Shown here: positions 25,303 through 37,900 of the stretch, piece after piece
Layout: every line of letters starts with the position of its first letter
How positions within the stretch are numbered: the first letter of the stretch is position 1
Assembly: GCF_029227915.1 (NCBI RefSeq)
Contig: NC_079875.1
Span: forward strand, 23,863,001 to 23,927,000
Source of the DNA: Hydractinia symbiolongicarpus
Lineage: Eukaryota > Cnidaria > Hydrozoa > Anthoathecata > Hydractiniidae
DNA: 64,000 bases
Reading direction: 5' to 3'
The notes under the pieces: generated by a model
The model's input: only the letters and a program-made list of their open reading frames with translations
Databases searched by the model: none
What the model was told of the DNA's origin: nothing
Program-made: the position numbers and the translations under genes

Positions 25303-27848
25303 TATTTATTATTTTTGTTAACCATTTATCATGCGCATGTAACTTTTTTATTTCCTTCAAGCACTTGTTTGATATTTCAGTAAAATCACAAGCCTGCTTT
25401 TTTAAATTCCAAGTATCACTGTTCACTCCAATGTTTTAAAGTTTATATATTATGGTGTACAGCCCATATAATCTGTATTATATAATATATATATATATTT
25501 ATAGTGTCATATATCTTGCTATCAAAGTTGCAAAAAAAAACACATTTCTTATTTTTCATTATATTTTTTAAAACTTTAAAACTTTAAATGTCTAAAATAA
25601 AGTTTTATAGTGGAAAAAACGAAGTGGAAAAGTTCTTTTTTGACATTCTGGAAGATGAATCTGTACATTAAAAATACTCGCCTTTCTCTACGCAAAATGG
25701 TGCCACAGTAGCGATAGCTGGCGCTACGTGATTTTATAGCCGCGCTACGGACACATAAAATAACAATGATGGGTCTTTCTACAATTAAATATGACATTTC
25801 CCCTATAATCCTGTCTCGACGGTCCTAAAGAATAAAAAAAGTTCGTTGTGATAATCCCTGATGGATTAAAATTAATGTTAAACTTCCTTGTTGTGGACAC
25901 AAATCTCGTTTCCATGCTGCCTTAGTATTATATTAAAACCATAATGACTATAAATTAAAGTTAAACTTTCTGTTGTTGTGAAAGTTATTCTCGTCCCACC
26001 TCGTCTCAGACCTATGATATTCCTGACGAGACAGCTTCGTCAGATTATCAATTTTGGCGGATCACACCAATTTTATAAACTTTGAAGTACTTTGTGATTT
26101 ATTTTTTAAATTTCGATGAAATATTTGCGGACACGCCAAAATTTTTCAACTGTAAGCATACAAAGGTTGTATTTTTCTAAACTTTGACTCAAAACAAGTA
26201 TCATTAACGGTGATAATTTCTAAGAAGTGGTCAGGAAAATTACCTTCGCGTATCAGTCAATAAGAAAATTTCTCCAGTACTTGTATTTTCGGAGTGAAAT
26301 GTGAATTATTCTTTGCTTCAATATTTTCGAGAGATTACTCTTTCTAACAGTCGGCGGTAAAATATGTTCTCGGCTTAGTATATACTTTTTACACTGCTTT
26401 TAAATATGATTTGGAATCTGTTGTAAACAAGAAGCTTTGTGTCATAAGTTGACGTCATTGATTAATATGGCGAGATTAAAAAAAGCCTTTAAAAACGAAA
26501 TTGAAGGCTTTACAAAAAAAACAACCAACTTGGTTCCCAAGGCATTGTGACCTTCTTGCACCATTAGGATTCTATGCGTAATGAGAAAGGTGAACAGTCA
26601 CCTCGACCATGAACGTAATTGGCTGCTCTATTTCTAAGCCAACGGACAGTCAGAGGAAAATAATATGCCTCTGCGCATTAAATTTTGATTTTTATCCTCT
26701 AACGTATTGTGGGAAATTAATTTCGTGAATTATGATTCTCGTCCCAAAAAGCTCTGTGAATATAAGAGGTCTAGGGATGAAAGTGATCTAGGCTTGTCTG
26801 AATTTCTTTAAATTAACATCACAGAGATTGTTCCGAAAGCATATACCTTGGAACCTTATCAGTCACGCCAACAGTCACAGATTAAAAAAATCTCTTTGTG
26901 CAATACAAACTTAATTTAATAAAAAAAATTAATGCTATTAATCCATAGAAAGTAGTTCAAAGGTCACTGTACTTTCCCGTGACATTCTCGTGACATTTAT
27001 TTTAAAGCGATGAAGAGATATATAAAAGAATTAAACAGACATGGATTGCATCTAAAAGGTGTGTTTAAACGTGGAGAAATTTTAACCGCGATTAACTGTT
27101 GTCAGGTGTCTATTATAATCGCTGCAATATATGTAATAGCTGAAATTCTGAAGGAGATTGGAAAGTGTTATTTAGCAACGTCGTTTTTTTTCAAGTACGA
27201 GAATGACTATCAAAGATAATTTTATACGGAAAACCACAAAAAAATAACAGCTACTATTCTGAAAAATCAATAAAAGCAGTAAATCACCCCCCCCCCCCCC
27301 CCCCCCGCCCCTATTACCCTTCGTTTACGTTTAAACTGAGCTCATCAGTAAGTATCAGTAAGCAGTTTTGATAGAGTAATCCTGCAAAAGTTATGCAGTG
27401 TAGCATTGGACGGGATTAGAGAGACACAAGAAAGGTAAATACACAATTTGTTTGCTCAACTCATTACCCATCATCTGCAGAACAACCCACACACTTCAGC
27501 CTGGGAGGGATTATATATAATTAGTTAATTAGTGAAAATAAGCGTAGGTTGAAAGAACTTTTTTACTCCGGATTTGATACGGTTTTGAAGGCGTAGGCGA
27601 AGCATCACAGATTTTAACTCAAAAATTAATATTCGACAAAAGGTGTAGTAGATAAGATTTTGTTCGGGCTGCCTCCTGAAGACAAGATGGTAAAACTTAT
27701 AAATCCTCGTACGTTTGTTTTTTCGTTTGTTGTTGTTTTATAATTTTGTTTTTCCTATCTTTGTTTTTCGTTTATTTATTTGCGATCCTAAATAAATTCT
27801 TGATCATCAGCATCATTATTTGTGTTACTTTATTTAGATAAAATAGCT
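25303..27848. other. 3' UTR and spacer between the two PH genes
   Basis: Contains a TA microsatellite at about 25470-25503, an AATAAA at 25596-25601 and a C-tract at about 27287-27306. No exon with resemblance to either neighbour or to any other family was found in between. Confidence 0.5.
25596..25601 (+). terminator. poly(A) signal candidate for PH protein A
   Basis: AATAAA about 290 bases past the stop, followed by GTTTTATAG. Confidence 0.35.
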
Positions 27849-29581
27849 ATGGAGAAGTTGAACGGCGTCAGCTCAGTGGTTTTAGAGGGTTCGTTTATTA
27901 AATCTCCACCAGAACACAAACTGGAGAACAGAAGCTCGTGGCATAATAGATATTTTGCCTTAGTTCGATTAACTTGCCACGTAAACAAAATTCACAGCCC
28001 AACAAGAAAGGGACCAAAAAAATTAGAAGGACTGAAAGACTTTTATTTGGTATACTGGGAGAAAAAATCTGATCGTAAAAATGGACGGCGACCGATAAGT
28101 AAGTCTTGTCTCCATAAAATAAATAAAATAAATAAATAAATCAGATATTATGTGCGCTATATTTGCCTCAACGATTTGGGACAACAGGCCCGGAGATAAA
28201 GTTGACTTGAAGTTTTATTTTTGATTTTTAATAAGGCTATGCTCTCTACCGGTATCATATTTATGTTTTTTAAATTCGTTAGCTTATTCGTGACAACACA
28301 ACCTTCGTAAATAAATAGAGGTTACTCTGATTATTTTCAGGACTGTTCCCGATTTTAAGCGGTGACAGAGTTAAAAAGCAGGTCCATCCGATTTGGAGTC
28401 AAGATTATCCCCACGTCTTGGCTGTTCATACGAAAAAAAGAACATTCTATCTATGTGCAGAGTCTGAGAGACAACAAAAACTTTGGTATGACGTCATGAA
28501 TCAAATTTTACTCGCTGATTACACTACAGAATTTGAGAAAAGTCAATTGCTAAAGAACGATCCTGTAAGTAGAACGCGTACATCTCCAGAATTTTTATAA
28601 CGCAAAAGAAGTATAATAAAAAAAGATGACTGGGCACGATATTGACATAAAAGACCTGTGTACATGCGTTTAATATTTTATATAATCGGTACCCGTCAGA
28701 TCTTATCCTTTTTTCATCGAGAAGCCTTTCAATGGCTTTAACTAATTCTTTGTGGCAACTAATTCCTAAACCTTCTTGGTCTAAACGATTTGAATCAAAG
28801 CAAATTTAAAAGTTTTTTTTTAAAAAAAAAGAGTTGAGGTCCAATACTTATACCTTGTGCATTATTTTAGATGTACGAGACGCTACGTGATTGTGTACTG
28901 GATTATCACAATGATGACGACACAAGCTCTTCCTCCTCAACTGATAGGTAAACACAAAATTTTCCTCGCGCTTTCTAGGTTTACGAGACTTCGTATAAAT
29001 GTTTCGTCATAACAACGTATCGTGACAACTTCGTCCTTATGATTTTTTTTCATTCTTAGGTCCTCACACATGTTGTGATTTTCCCAAAATCGCTTTTGAC
29101 AATTACTGGTCTTACTTAAATATATTTGCGTTTATGAAATTCAACTTAAAATTCTTTTAATTAATTAAATTGTAACAAATCTTTTAGTGCAAGCGTGACT
29201 CGTGTAACTCCTTCACCATCCGTTCAGTTCAGGCCTAGAGTACACACAACCAATAATGCAACATCAAGACCAATACTACGTTTCAAACCCCGTTCTGAAT
29301 CACTACAAGAGCCTAAAAATAGTAGCAAAAACGACTACGAAGTTATGACAGCTGCCAGGCCGAGCTCAGCAGACGAATACCTTTTTCATGAAAAACAAGC
29401 TGTTCCGCACAATGTTGCAAAACCCACTGGCATTGACTTCAAACGCATTAATTTTCATGATCTGTTTATCGATGTTCCGATGGATGCGAACGTCAATATC
29501 ACGAGGGACAAGCTACAAGTGAAAACAAAAAAAGGAGAAGTGGTGATCACTAGTGAGAGCGTTACAAATAAAACTTTTTAA
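27849..29581 (+). CDS. PH-domain adaptor-like protein B, tandem paralogue, 4 exons
   Basis: Exons 27849-28098, 28341-28564, 28871-28947, 29188-29581; GT-AG, phases 1-0-2 as in protein A; 314 residues. The PH domain starts with VLEGSFIKSPPEHKL and SSWHNRYFALV, continues RRPIRLFPILSGDRV and closes with QQKLWYDVMNQILL carrying the PH tryptophan. The tail is serine-rich and holds YEVM at 234-237, which fits a PI3K p85 SH2 target (YxxM). The C-terminal D-L-x-I-x-x-P-M-x-x-N-V motif at 275-286 has the same spacing as in A. An AG acceptor with a T-rich tract ends 11 bases before the ATG, which suggests a spliced 5' UTR. Chosen start: MEKLNGVSS, though an upstream in-frame ATG exists at 27822. Confidence 0.82.
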
Positions 29582-30426
29582 AGTTCACAATACTGACAAA
29601 GAAAAAGAACTTGTTGATGTAATGAGCATATAGACGTACATTACAGATCCATTAATTTAACAAGAACAACTATCCATATAAACTTTAATCTTATATACAA
29701 AAGCTGTGCTTTACCTTCTAATGTACATAATATAACATTGTTGAAGCTGGTCTTCTTTATAAAAAATATAATAATCCTAATGTATTTTTTTTCTTGGGTA
29801 TATTTTATGCAAGACTTTAGTTCAAAAAAGGTTCTGGGACAGCGTTTTACCTTAACAGGCGTAATAACATCCCACCAAAAAAATACGCTGTCATTTTCAC
29901 CCGAACAACCCCATTTCCTAGCGTAACAAAATGTTAAATTAAAATCTCCTATTAATACCTTCACTTTGAAGTACTAAATTGTATACCTACCCAACGTCCC
30001 TGATACGTGTAGTAAAAGAGTCACAGCCTTGTAAAATAATTAGTCACGAGAGAATCAATACAATGCAATAGATAATTAGCAATTAGCTAAAATTATAAAT
30101 ATGAAATGTACAGAAACTAGTCGTTAGCTCAAAATCCATGAGAATCCGACCATCACAACAAAATTTATAAAAACATATCGCTTCTGTTATTTCGTGTGCC
30201 TGTAGCACGACGCGCAGAGGCAGGCACAATATAGAGCACAAGCGATTTTTCTATAATGATACCAGGATTGGTATTTCAGATAAAAAACAATTGGTCCATT
30301 GAGAAATAAGAAAAATAACACGCTGTAGAATCTTGATGTTCTTAAATAAAAAGTTATAAATTGATGCTCCAAAAGATGTTAATAAGATGTGCCGGACAAA
30401 TCTGACAAAAAAATGTCGACAAAATC
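29582..30426. other. intergenic stretch with a Helitron-like end
   Basis: Around 30117 the sequence ACTAGTCGTTAGC matches the outer end of the elements at 13428 and 14946, but the hairpin beyond it is weak and the body diverges. No exon recognised. Confidence 0.4.
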
Positions 30427-31432
30427 GGACATTTATCGGACAAAAAAATGTCGACAAAAGCCCGGCGAAAATATTTTATTCGACGAAAAATTTTGTCCAA
30501 ACGTAGCTGGTGGAAATTTTGGACATGTCGGATAAAAAAAAAATATCACCAGAAGAAAATTATGGGATAAGGCAAAAAAAACAATAATTTCGAAAACCAT
30601 ATTTATTTTTTAATTATATATATTTCACATATATAAGGACACCCTCAGTAATTAAAACCATTGTTCTACAGATTCTGGATGAATGATTTTGCTGCTTTGT
30701 TAACGTTGATGTCGAACGACAGAAATTTATTGGTCAAATTGTCTGGAACAATAACTATTTCACAATGGTTTCCTGCACAGATTTCCTTAAGTGTATCATT
30801 GTTCTGACCTGTAAATGTATCCATGATTATTAGAGAATACTGCTCCTTTGGATATTCCATTTCTTTTTTGGCCTTTGCGGTGATTTCCCTTTTATCGTCA
30901 ACACTTTTAATTGGTGCGTTCTTGGCACCTTTGAAACTGAACGTGTACTTTCCAAGGAAAACCCACGAAAGTAGTGTTTGATGCTATTAGGATTAAGGAT
31001 TCAAGAACATCGTGTTTAATGATGACAGTTGAGATTGCCTTTTGGAAGCTAAACTTTTCTTTAGCAAGGAATTACTATGACGATTCCACTTTGCCAGTTG
31101 ACCCTTTTCTCTTGCTCTAATTTAATTCAATACTCGTCCAGAGACGAAGATGGAGATGAACTTGAAGAAAATAAGGACGATTGAACGATTATTTATAAAA
31201 ACAATTATTTGTAAGAATAAAATTGATAAATCAAAGATATTTGTTATTATTATTGCCTCGATTATTAAAGTATGCCATAACCTATTAACGGTTTCTCAAT
31301 TTTGATACAGAATTTAAAGAAAAATAAATTTTAGATTTGGACAAAATTTTTCGTGGGACATAACTTTTTTGGAGGTGACTAAAATTTTGTCCGACGAGAA
31401 AACAGCCCGACATTTTTTTGTCCGATAAGGTA
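30427..31432 (-). mobile_element. dead DNA transposon with DDE transposase fragment
   Basis: TTATCGGACAAAAAAATGTC near 30433 recurs inverted near 31405-31427, giving terminal inverted repeats of about 20 bp around 1 kb. Inside, on the minus strand (30860-30666), an open stretch reads EQYSLIIMDTFTGQNNDTL and then IVPDNLTNKFLSFDINVNKA. This is the end of a DDE transposase core: the D of IMD and the D of the (Q/S)xxD-x-xVN motif. The usual QPLD before the last D is changed to LSFD. The upstream part on the same strand is frameshifted and shortened. Not functional. Confidence 0.6.
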
Positions 31433-31841
31433 GTTTTAATAACATTAACAAAACCTGGAATATCTAAACTGGTAAGAACAAGATAAGTAATAAGCGTGGA
31501 AGTTAAAATCAAAAATATTTATATACTTGCCTTTCGATTTATCGAAAATTGGTACTGAGATCTTCACATCTGAAGCTGCGCGGTGAGCGATAATAACAAT
31601 ATGTTTGGATAAAAAGAAATGCTATCAAGACAATATAGTATTCACATTAGAAAATATATAAATATAAGTATTTACAAGCTCAAGTTTTTAACTATGAAAT
31701 TCTTCTATCCTTATTACAACAGGTGAATATTTTGACAGACAATTTTTTTTGCGAAAAAAAAGCACCAATCAGAACACTTAAAAACTGAATGATTTACGTT
31801 ACATTGTGATAAATTAGTCATGCGTGGAATTCCATTGTATT

Positions 31842-31847
31842 TTTATT
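31842..31847 (-). terminator. poly(A) signal candidate for CEP120
   Basis: Reverse-strand AATAAA about 117 bases past the CEP120 stop codon. Confidence 0.4.
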
Positions 31848-31963
31848 CAGAAAACGGTAAACAATAAATCGAACTCATTGGCGACTGTTTTATCCTGACT
31901 GATTTTATCCAGATAATAAGTAGATGAGAGAATGACATACTCTGTGGAATATATTTCTCAAAA

Positions 31964-34900
31964 CTATTTATCTTTATCGATGAGATTTTGAATTTCTTTC
32001 TCGATCTCTTCTATTACACGATCGTTAATCGTATACACTCCCGTTTGAAGTAACGTATCGCGTTCTTCGATTAGCTTCGATATTCGATTCTTTGAAAATA
32101 AATTTTCTGTATTTTCGATTTCGCGCGGATTTTGAGTTTGATGTTGCGCCGTTGTCATCGCAGCTTGCAATTGTTGGAGCCTAAAAAATAGATATTTTGC
32201 TGACCCATTTCTCGATTTTTTTCTGGACAGTGAGAGAAACACCAAATCAACGCACGTAAAATTGCACGCAACCCACTATATAATGCCAGTAACAAAATCA
32301 AAAGTAAGTAAAATTTGTTTACTAATGTTTAATTACTCTTGACCTTAAAACCACTGAAATAGAGGATTTTGTCCAAAAATTAAACCTAAATTTCAAAGCA
32401 AAATAATATATAAAAAGAATCAGCAAATAAAGAATTATTTCTGATCAGTGTTTCCCCACATAGTTTTCAAAAACGTCTATTACAAAAAAAAAAAAAAAAA
32501 AAAACATTTTCTGGAAAGATCAAATAAGAAAATTCGCTGAATAAGAGTAAGAAACAAAAAAATAAGCAAATGCATCCTCCGTACTTATAAAAAAAGTACG
32601 CGTAAATTGCGCTGTTATCGCGAAATTTAATTTTCGCGATTTTATGAAGTAATAATTAAAAAAATTAAAGTTTCTGACATTTAACATTTAACGCAGATGA
32701 AATGAAATTTATAAATTATACATATTGTCTGTCACCTTTGATTGATTTCTTCCTTCACATCGTCGAGTTCTTCTTTTTCGTTTTTCATTACCTAAAAAAA
32801 TTACTCCATTAATCCGTTTCCCTCAAGCAATAGTGAAATCATTTTGCACTGCGAAGACACTAAACCAGGAGGAGCTTATTGGTATACCGCTAAAGCCCTG
32901 TGGCACGTGCAGCCAAAAGCAGCACATTTATCACTGGACTTACAAGTGACCCTAAAAACTCCTCTGTCTGGCGCCTAGTCCCTGTGCAAGAAGACTAGGC
33001 AAAAGAAAGATCATATCGCCAAGTGTAACAATCCCTGACATCCCCTACCATGTGAGAAGTTATAGATCTTGTGTGATTACCTCTCTTTCTTCGGCAGCGA
33101 GATATCTCAACTTCATGTGCTCCAACTCCTGTTGTTGTTTCTTTAGTCTCGTTTGCGCGGCTTCCTGCTCGTTCACTTTCATTCTAGCCAACTCACGCAA
33201 CGCTCGACCCCATTGCTGTTTATAATGAATTTTAGATTTTGTGATCGACTCAATTTTGCGTTCCAGTTCTACCTATATACAAAAAAAAAGAAATATTTTC
33301 CGAATGCATCAAAAGACTAAGAATCTTCTAAGGTGTCAGTAAAGCTTGACTAACAGCGCAATTTTTTGTACTTTTCGTTCAGTCTCGCTACTGCCTCAGC
33401 ATGCGTAGCAAGCAATGTGTAGCAACTTTGAAGATTTCTTCGAGATAAGATCGCACAGTAGAAACACCCGAAACAACAATTACTTACTGACAATACCTAG
33501 AGTGAAACTAGAAGTAAATTGATCTGGTTTTAAATTTATGGGATCAAAGATTTATAATGACTTGCCAATGGAAAATTCGTAAGTCGAATACTTTACAAAG
33601 AAACACTAAAAGCTATTTTAACCTGTAATAAATTATTACATGTATTATTGTAAAGCTTGTATTTTTAACTATCTTTAAGTAATAAGTAAATAAGATCATT
33701 TTTTTAAGAACTGAATTATATCAATCCTGTATCAACATTCATAATGACAATAATATTTTTTGCTCAACGTGTAGCCGATCACCATAACACTTCTATGCGA
33801 TAAAATTCTTGTTACGAAGATGTAAAGATGTGGACGCCGTTTATGAGATGTTGCTTAGCGTCAGTGTATACCGCACCAGCTGATTATTATGTACGCCACT
33901 AAACTCGAAAATAAACAGCAAGTTTCGTAGCTTAGAAAGAAATATGAAGCCGACGTTTACCTTTTCAACTAACATCAGATTCATGTCTGACTGTAATTTA
34001 ACTTCCGGTCGGTTTAGTAGACTTTCCTTTAACGAGTAAATTTCGTTTTCCCTCCCTTTAACTTTCTCTTCAAGAAGTTTCAACTGCTGCTCGCCTTTTC
34101 TGAAGCGCTCCTCTAGATCTGTATACTTTAGTCGCTCCAGGTGAAGTTGGTGCTGGTATTCTTCCTTCAGACGACGCGAAGCTTCCCTCATTTCCACTGT
34201 TTTCCGTTCGTATTCTTCGGCGAGCAGCTGTTCGTTGCGTTGCAAGTTCGTTTCCATCTGACTTACTTGCTTCTCTCGTTCGTCGAGTTCAGTTAGCGTC
34301 TGCAAAAATATGAAAACACAGTTGTTTCCGTTCACTAAAATTCGCAAGCTTGAAAAAATTTAGGTATTTTGCATGTAAGTCTATAAATTAAAGTTACCCG
34401 CTTTTTTACCATAACAGAAAATATATACATCTATATAAAAACGTGTTTCTTTCAAGTTTATCTTTTTGTGGATAATTCCAAAAAATTAGAAAAATTAAGT
34501 CAGTGTTCAAGTTTGCGTTTGTTAAAGTCGTGAAAATTCGCGAGAACGCAGTTAAGAAATGTTGTAAATCATCTGCACTTCAGTGCAGACATTTGTGTTT
34601 GATTGCTCACCTACAAAATTCATATAGATTTGACACGGTTTTAAAGAGTCCTGCTAATAGCAAAGTTTATTGGTTGCATGGTTCTACTCTTTCTTAGTTC
34701 GCCCAAAAAACATCGCGACCAAGACACAGCGAACCGTAATCATAAAATTCAATCTTATGTCTGACATAGTCTTAATGAAGCAAATGGGGACAGGAAGAGA
34801 ACGAACAAATATGATACCATGAAGTGATAAAAAATGTTCATTCATAACCAAAAGAAAAAAAAATGCGTGGGTTGCATATTTTTTTTGCGAAATTCGATAT

Positions 34901-37900
34901 ATTTTACAAAAAGGTTCTCTCGCATTAATAATAGGTTGGTTAAAGCTGAGTTTACACTGCGTTTTATGAACAAAACAATTAAATAAACTAGGAAATTATC
35001 TCACATAAAATAAGCTTTCACTGAGATTAATTTTGCGAATCAAAAAGAATGCTTTATTTAATTTCGCGAATAAACAAGCAAATTCGCGAAATTTGCGAAA
35101 ATCTACGGCTGCGATAACTTCGAAATTCCGTTGACACAACATCAGGGTTTCGCACCACCAGCGATTAATAGTTCGTTCTCCACCGTTGTCTACTAGGCGG
35201 AAAGAAGGTTCACGAAACTGAACTTTGTTTTGTGCATTGGAGAAAATTTAATTCCGAATTAATAGTAAATTTCACTAAAAAGTTGCATTTTCCAAATAAA
35301 AAAATAGTCATTCATTTAGTGCGGATGTTAAACCACTTCATAATAGGGGCGTTAATTAATTTTGTTTATTGAATAAAAAAATTAAACAAAATAGATAAGA
35401 AACGAACAAGGCGTTTCAGAAGAAAGTTCAAAACAGACTCACGCGTTTTAATTTTGTTTCAAGCACGTTGTATTCGTCGACTTTCTTTTTAAGAATCATT
35501 TCCCGCTCCGTGTCTCGGATTTTCCACTCTTCAGCCAGCTTCATCATGCGTTCCTTTTCTTTATTTGCAAGCTGTTGAACAAAGACGAAAAATGACTGTC
35601 TAAAGAAACTGACAGTGCGTCTAAGGGAAGGAAATTGAACATACTTGAGATCGAAAATATTCCTCCTGTTGCTCCCGCCACAATTCCAATGCCATGGCAA
35701 CCTGGTATTCTTGCGTCGTTCTAGGTGCGTCCACAACGTCGACGCTTGAGATTGGTGCAGTTGTTACATCGCTATTCGTAATGGACTAAAAAAAGGAAAA
35801 CAAAAGCTAGATCCAAACTGTGGTATTACAGTCGTTGTAACGAAACCTTTTGACTTCTTAGGACACTGTATTTGTTGAGAATTCAAAGGTAAGTTTTAAG
35901 AAAATTTCTCAATGATTTTACTCAATGCATATGTTTCAGGGTTAGCATAGAAAAAAATAGTTAAAATCGATTTTTTTCCAAGGAATTCATTTCATGAATT
36001 GTAAGACTTTCCCAGGTCTTTGATAATTTTTTCTAGGATTATCAATAATAATTTCTATTGGTTTAGGCCAAATCACAGCAGTGCAATTTTAAGACCAAAT
36101 TCTTCAAAATAGAGATTTCCACCAAGTAAGCCTAATTTCATAAACCGCAAACCATAAGCAGAAATTTTGAAACTGTTTTGTGCAGAAGACTTCTTTATTT
36201 CTCGTCTTAAAACTAGTTTATAGAATAGACGTACAAATGTAGAGTTAGTCTTAACCACAGTTAACTAACAGCTGGACAAGCGTGGTAATTTCCCCCCTAC
36301 GGATTTTTGAATTGGAAAACACGAAAATTAGCTACGAGCGACATATGAACCGCACAGTATTTTTTTGTACGTGACTGTTGGTCGATACGGTGATTACAAA
36401 ACAAACGTTACCTGTTCGTGAGTGGCAATCAATTTGTGCATGATTTCACCTCTGTCTTCAAACCCCAACACAACGTGAGCAGTTCCAATTTTTTCACCAG
36501 GACTAAATATGAATACAAAAGTCAATTTTTAGCTCCTTTTTAGCACGCCGCAAGACACTGTAAACAGGGGGGGGGGATCTTACCACCATCCTTTACAATG
36601 GCTATTTGCGAATATTGAAATTCACTAGCTGTTTTTCTGCAGGGATTTATACCTGAACTTTTCTCTGTTTATTGGATTTGAGTACTTCATTTATCCCATA
36701 TGGCAATTAAGTTGTCATTTTCTGTGTCTTAGTAAAACAAATAGATCCTTAAATTTTCTTAAAAGAAGCCGACATAATGCAAAATTTGGAGGCGCACAAT
36801 GGGCTTCGGCTTTTAAATGAAGCTTTTCATTTGTTCAATTACTTTTAAATGAAGCTCTTCATTTGTTCACTTACTTTTAAATGAAGTTCTTCATTTGTTT
36901 ACTTACTTTTAAATGAAGTTCTTCATTTGTTTACTTACTTTTAAATGAAGTTCTTCATTTGTTCACTTACTTTTAAATGAAGCTCTTCATTTGTTCACTT
37001 ACTTTTAAATGAAGCTCTTCATTTGTTTACTTACTTTTAAATGAAGTTCTTCATTTGTTTACTTACTTTTAAATGAAGTTCTTCATTTGTTCACTTTACT
37101 TTTAAATTAAGTTCTTCATTTGTTCACTTACTTTTAAATGAAGCTCTTCATTTGTTTACCTACTTCTAAATATAGCTTTTCATTTGTTTACCTACTTTTA
37201 AATATAGCTTTTTATTTGTTCACTTAGTTTAAATAAAGCTCTTTATTTGTTTACTTACTTTTAAATGAAGTTCTTCATTTGTTCACTTACTTTTAAATGA
37301 AGCTCTTCATTTGTTTACTTACTTTTAAATGAAGTTCTTCATTTGTTCAATTACTTTTAAATGAAGTTCTTTATTTGTTCAATTACTTTTAAATGAAGCT
37401 CTTCATTTGTTTACTTACTTTTTAATGAAGTTCTTCATTTGTTCACTTTACTTTTAAATGAAGCTCTTCATTTGTTTACTTACTTTTAAATGAAGTTCTT
37501 CATTTGTTTACTTACTTTTAAATGAAGTTCTTCATTTGTTCACTTTACTTTTAAATGAAGCTATTCATTTGTTTACCTACTTTTAAATATAGCTTTTCAT
37601 TTGTTTACCTACTTTTAAATTTAGCTTTTCATTTGTTCACTTAGTTTAAACAAAGCTCTTTTTGTTTACTTACTTTTGGGCGGAGACGATCGGGAGTCTT
37701 ACACTTTTCACAAGTGCTCCAGTTTCACTCTAAAAACAATTCCAAAGTTTATAAACTCATTCATTCGTTTGTTCATTCGTTCTGATCCATTCAAAAACAT
37801 AGTATTACCTTATTATCAGGTTGAAAAACATGAGACAAATTAACTTGTGCCACACCGAGAAGCTCATCTTTCGCATTCCCATCTTTGTGCCAAACTTCAA

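Noticed and set aside
36830-37680. CRISPR-like array of short palindromic repeats
   Set aside because: Units are contiguous without unique spacers, it lies in an animal intron and there are no cas genes. It is a minisatellite.
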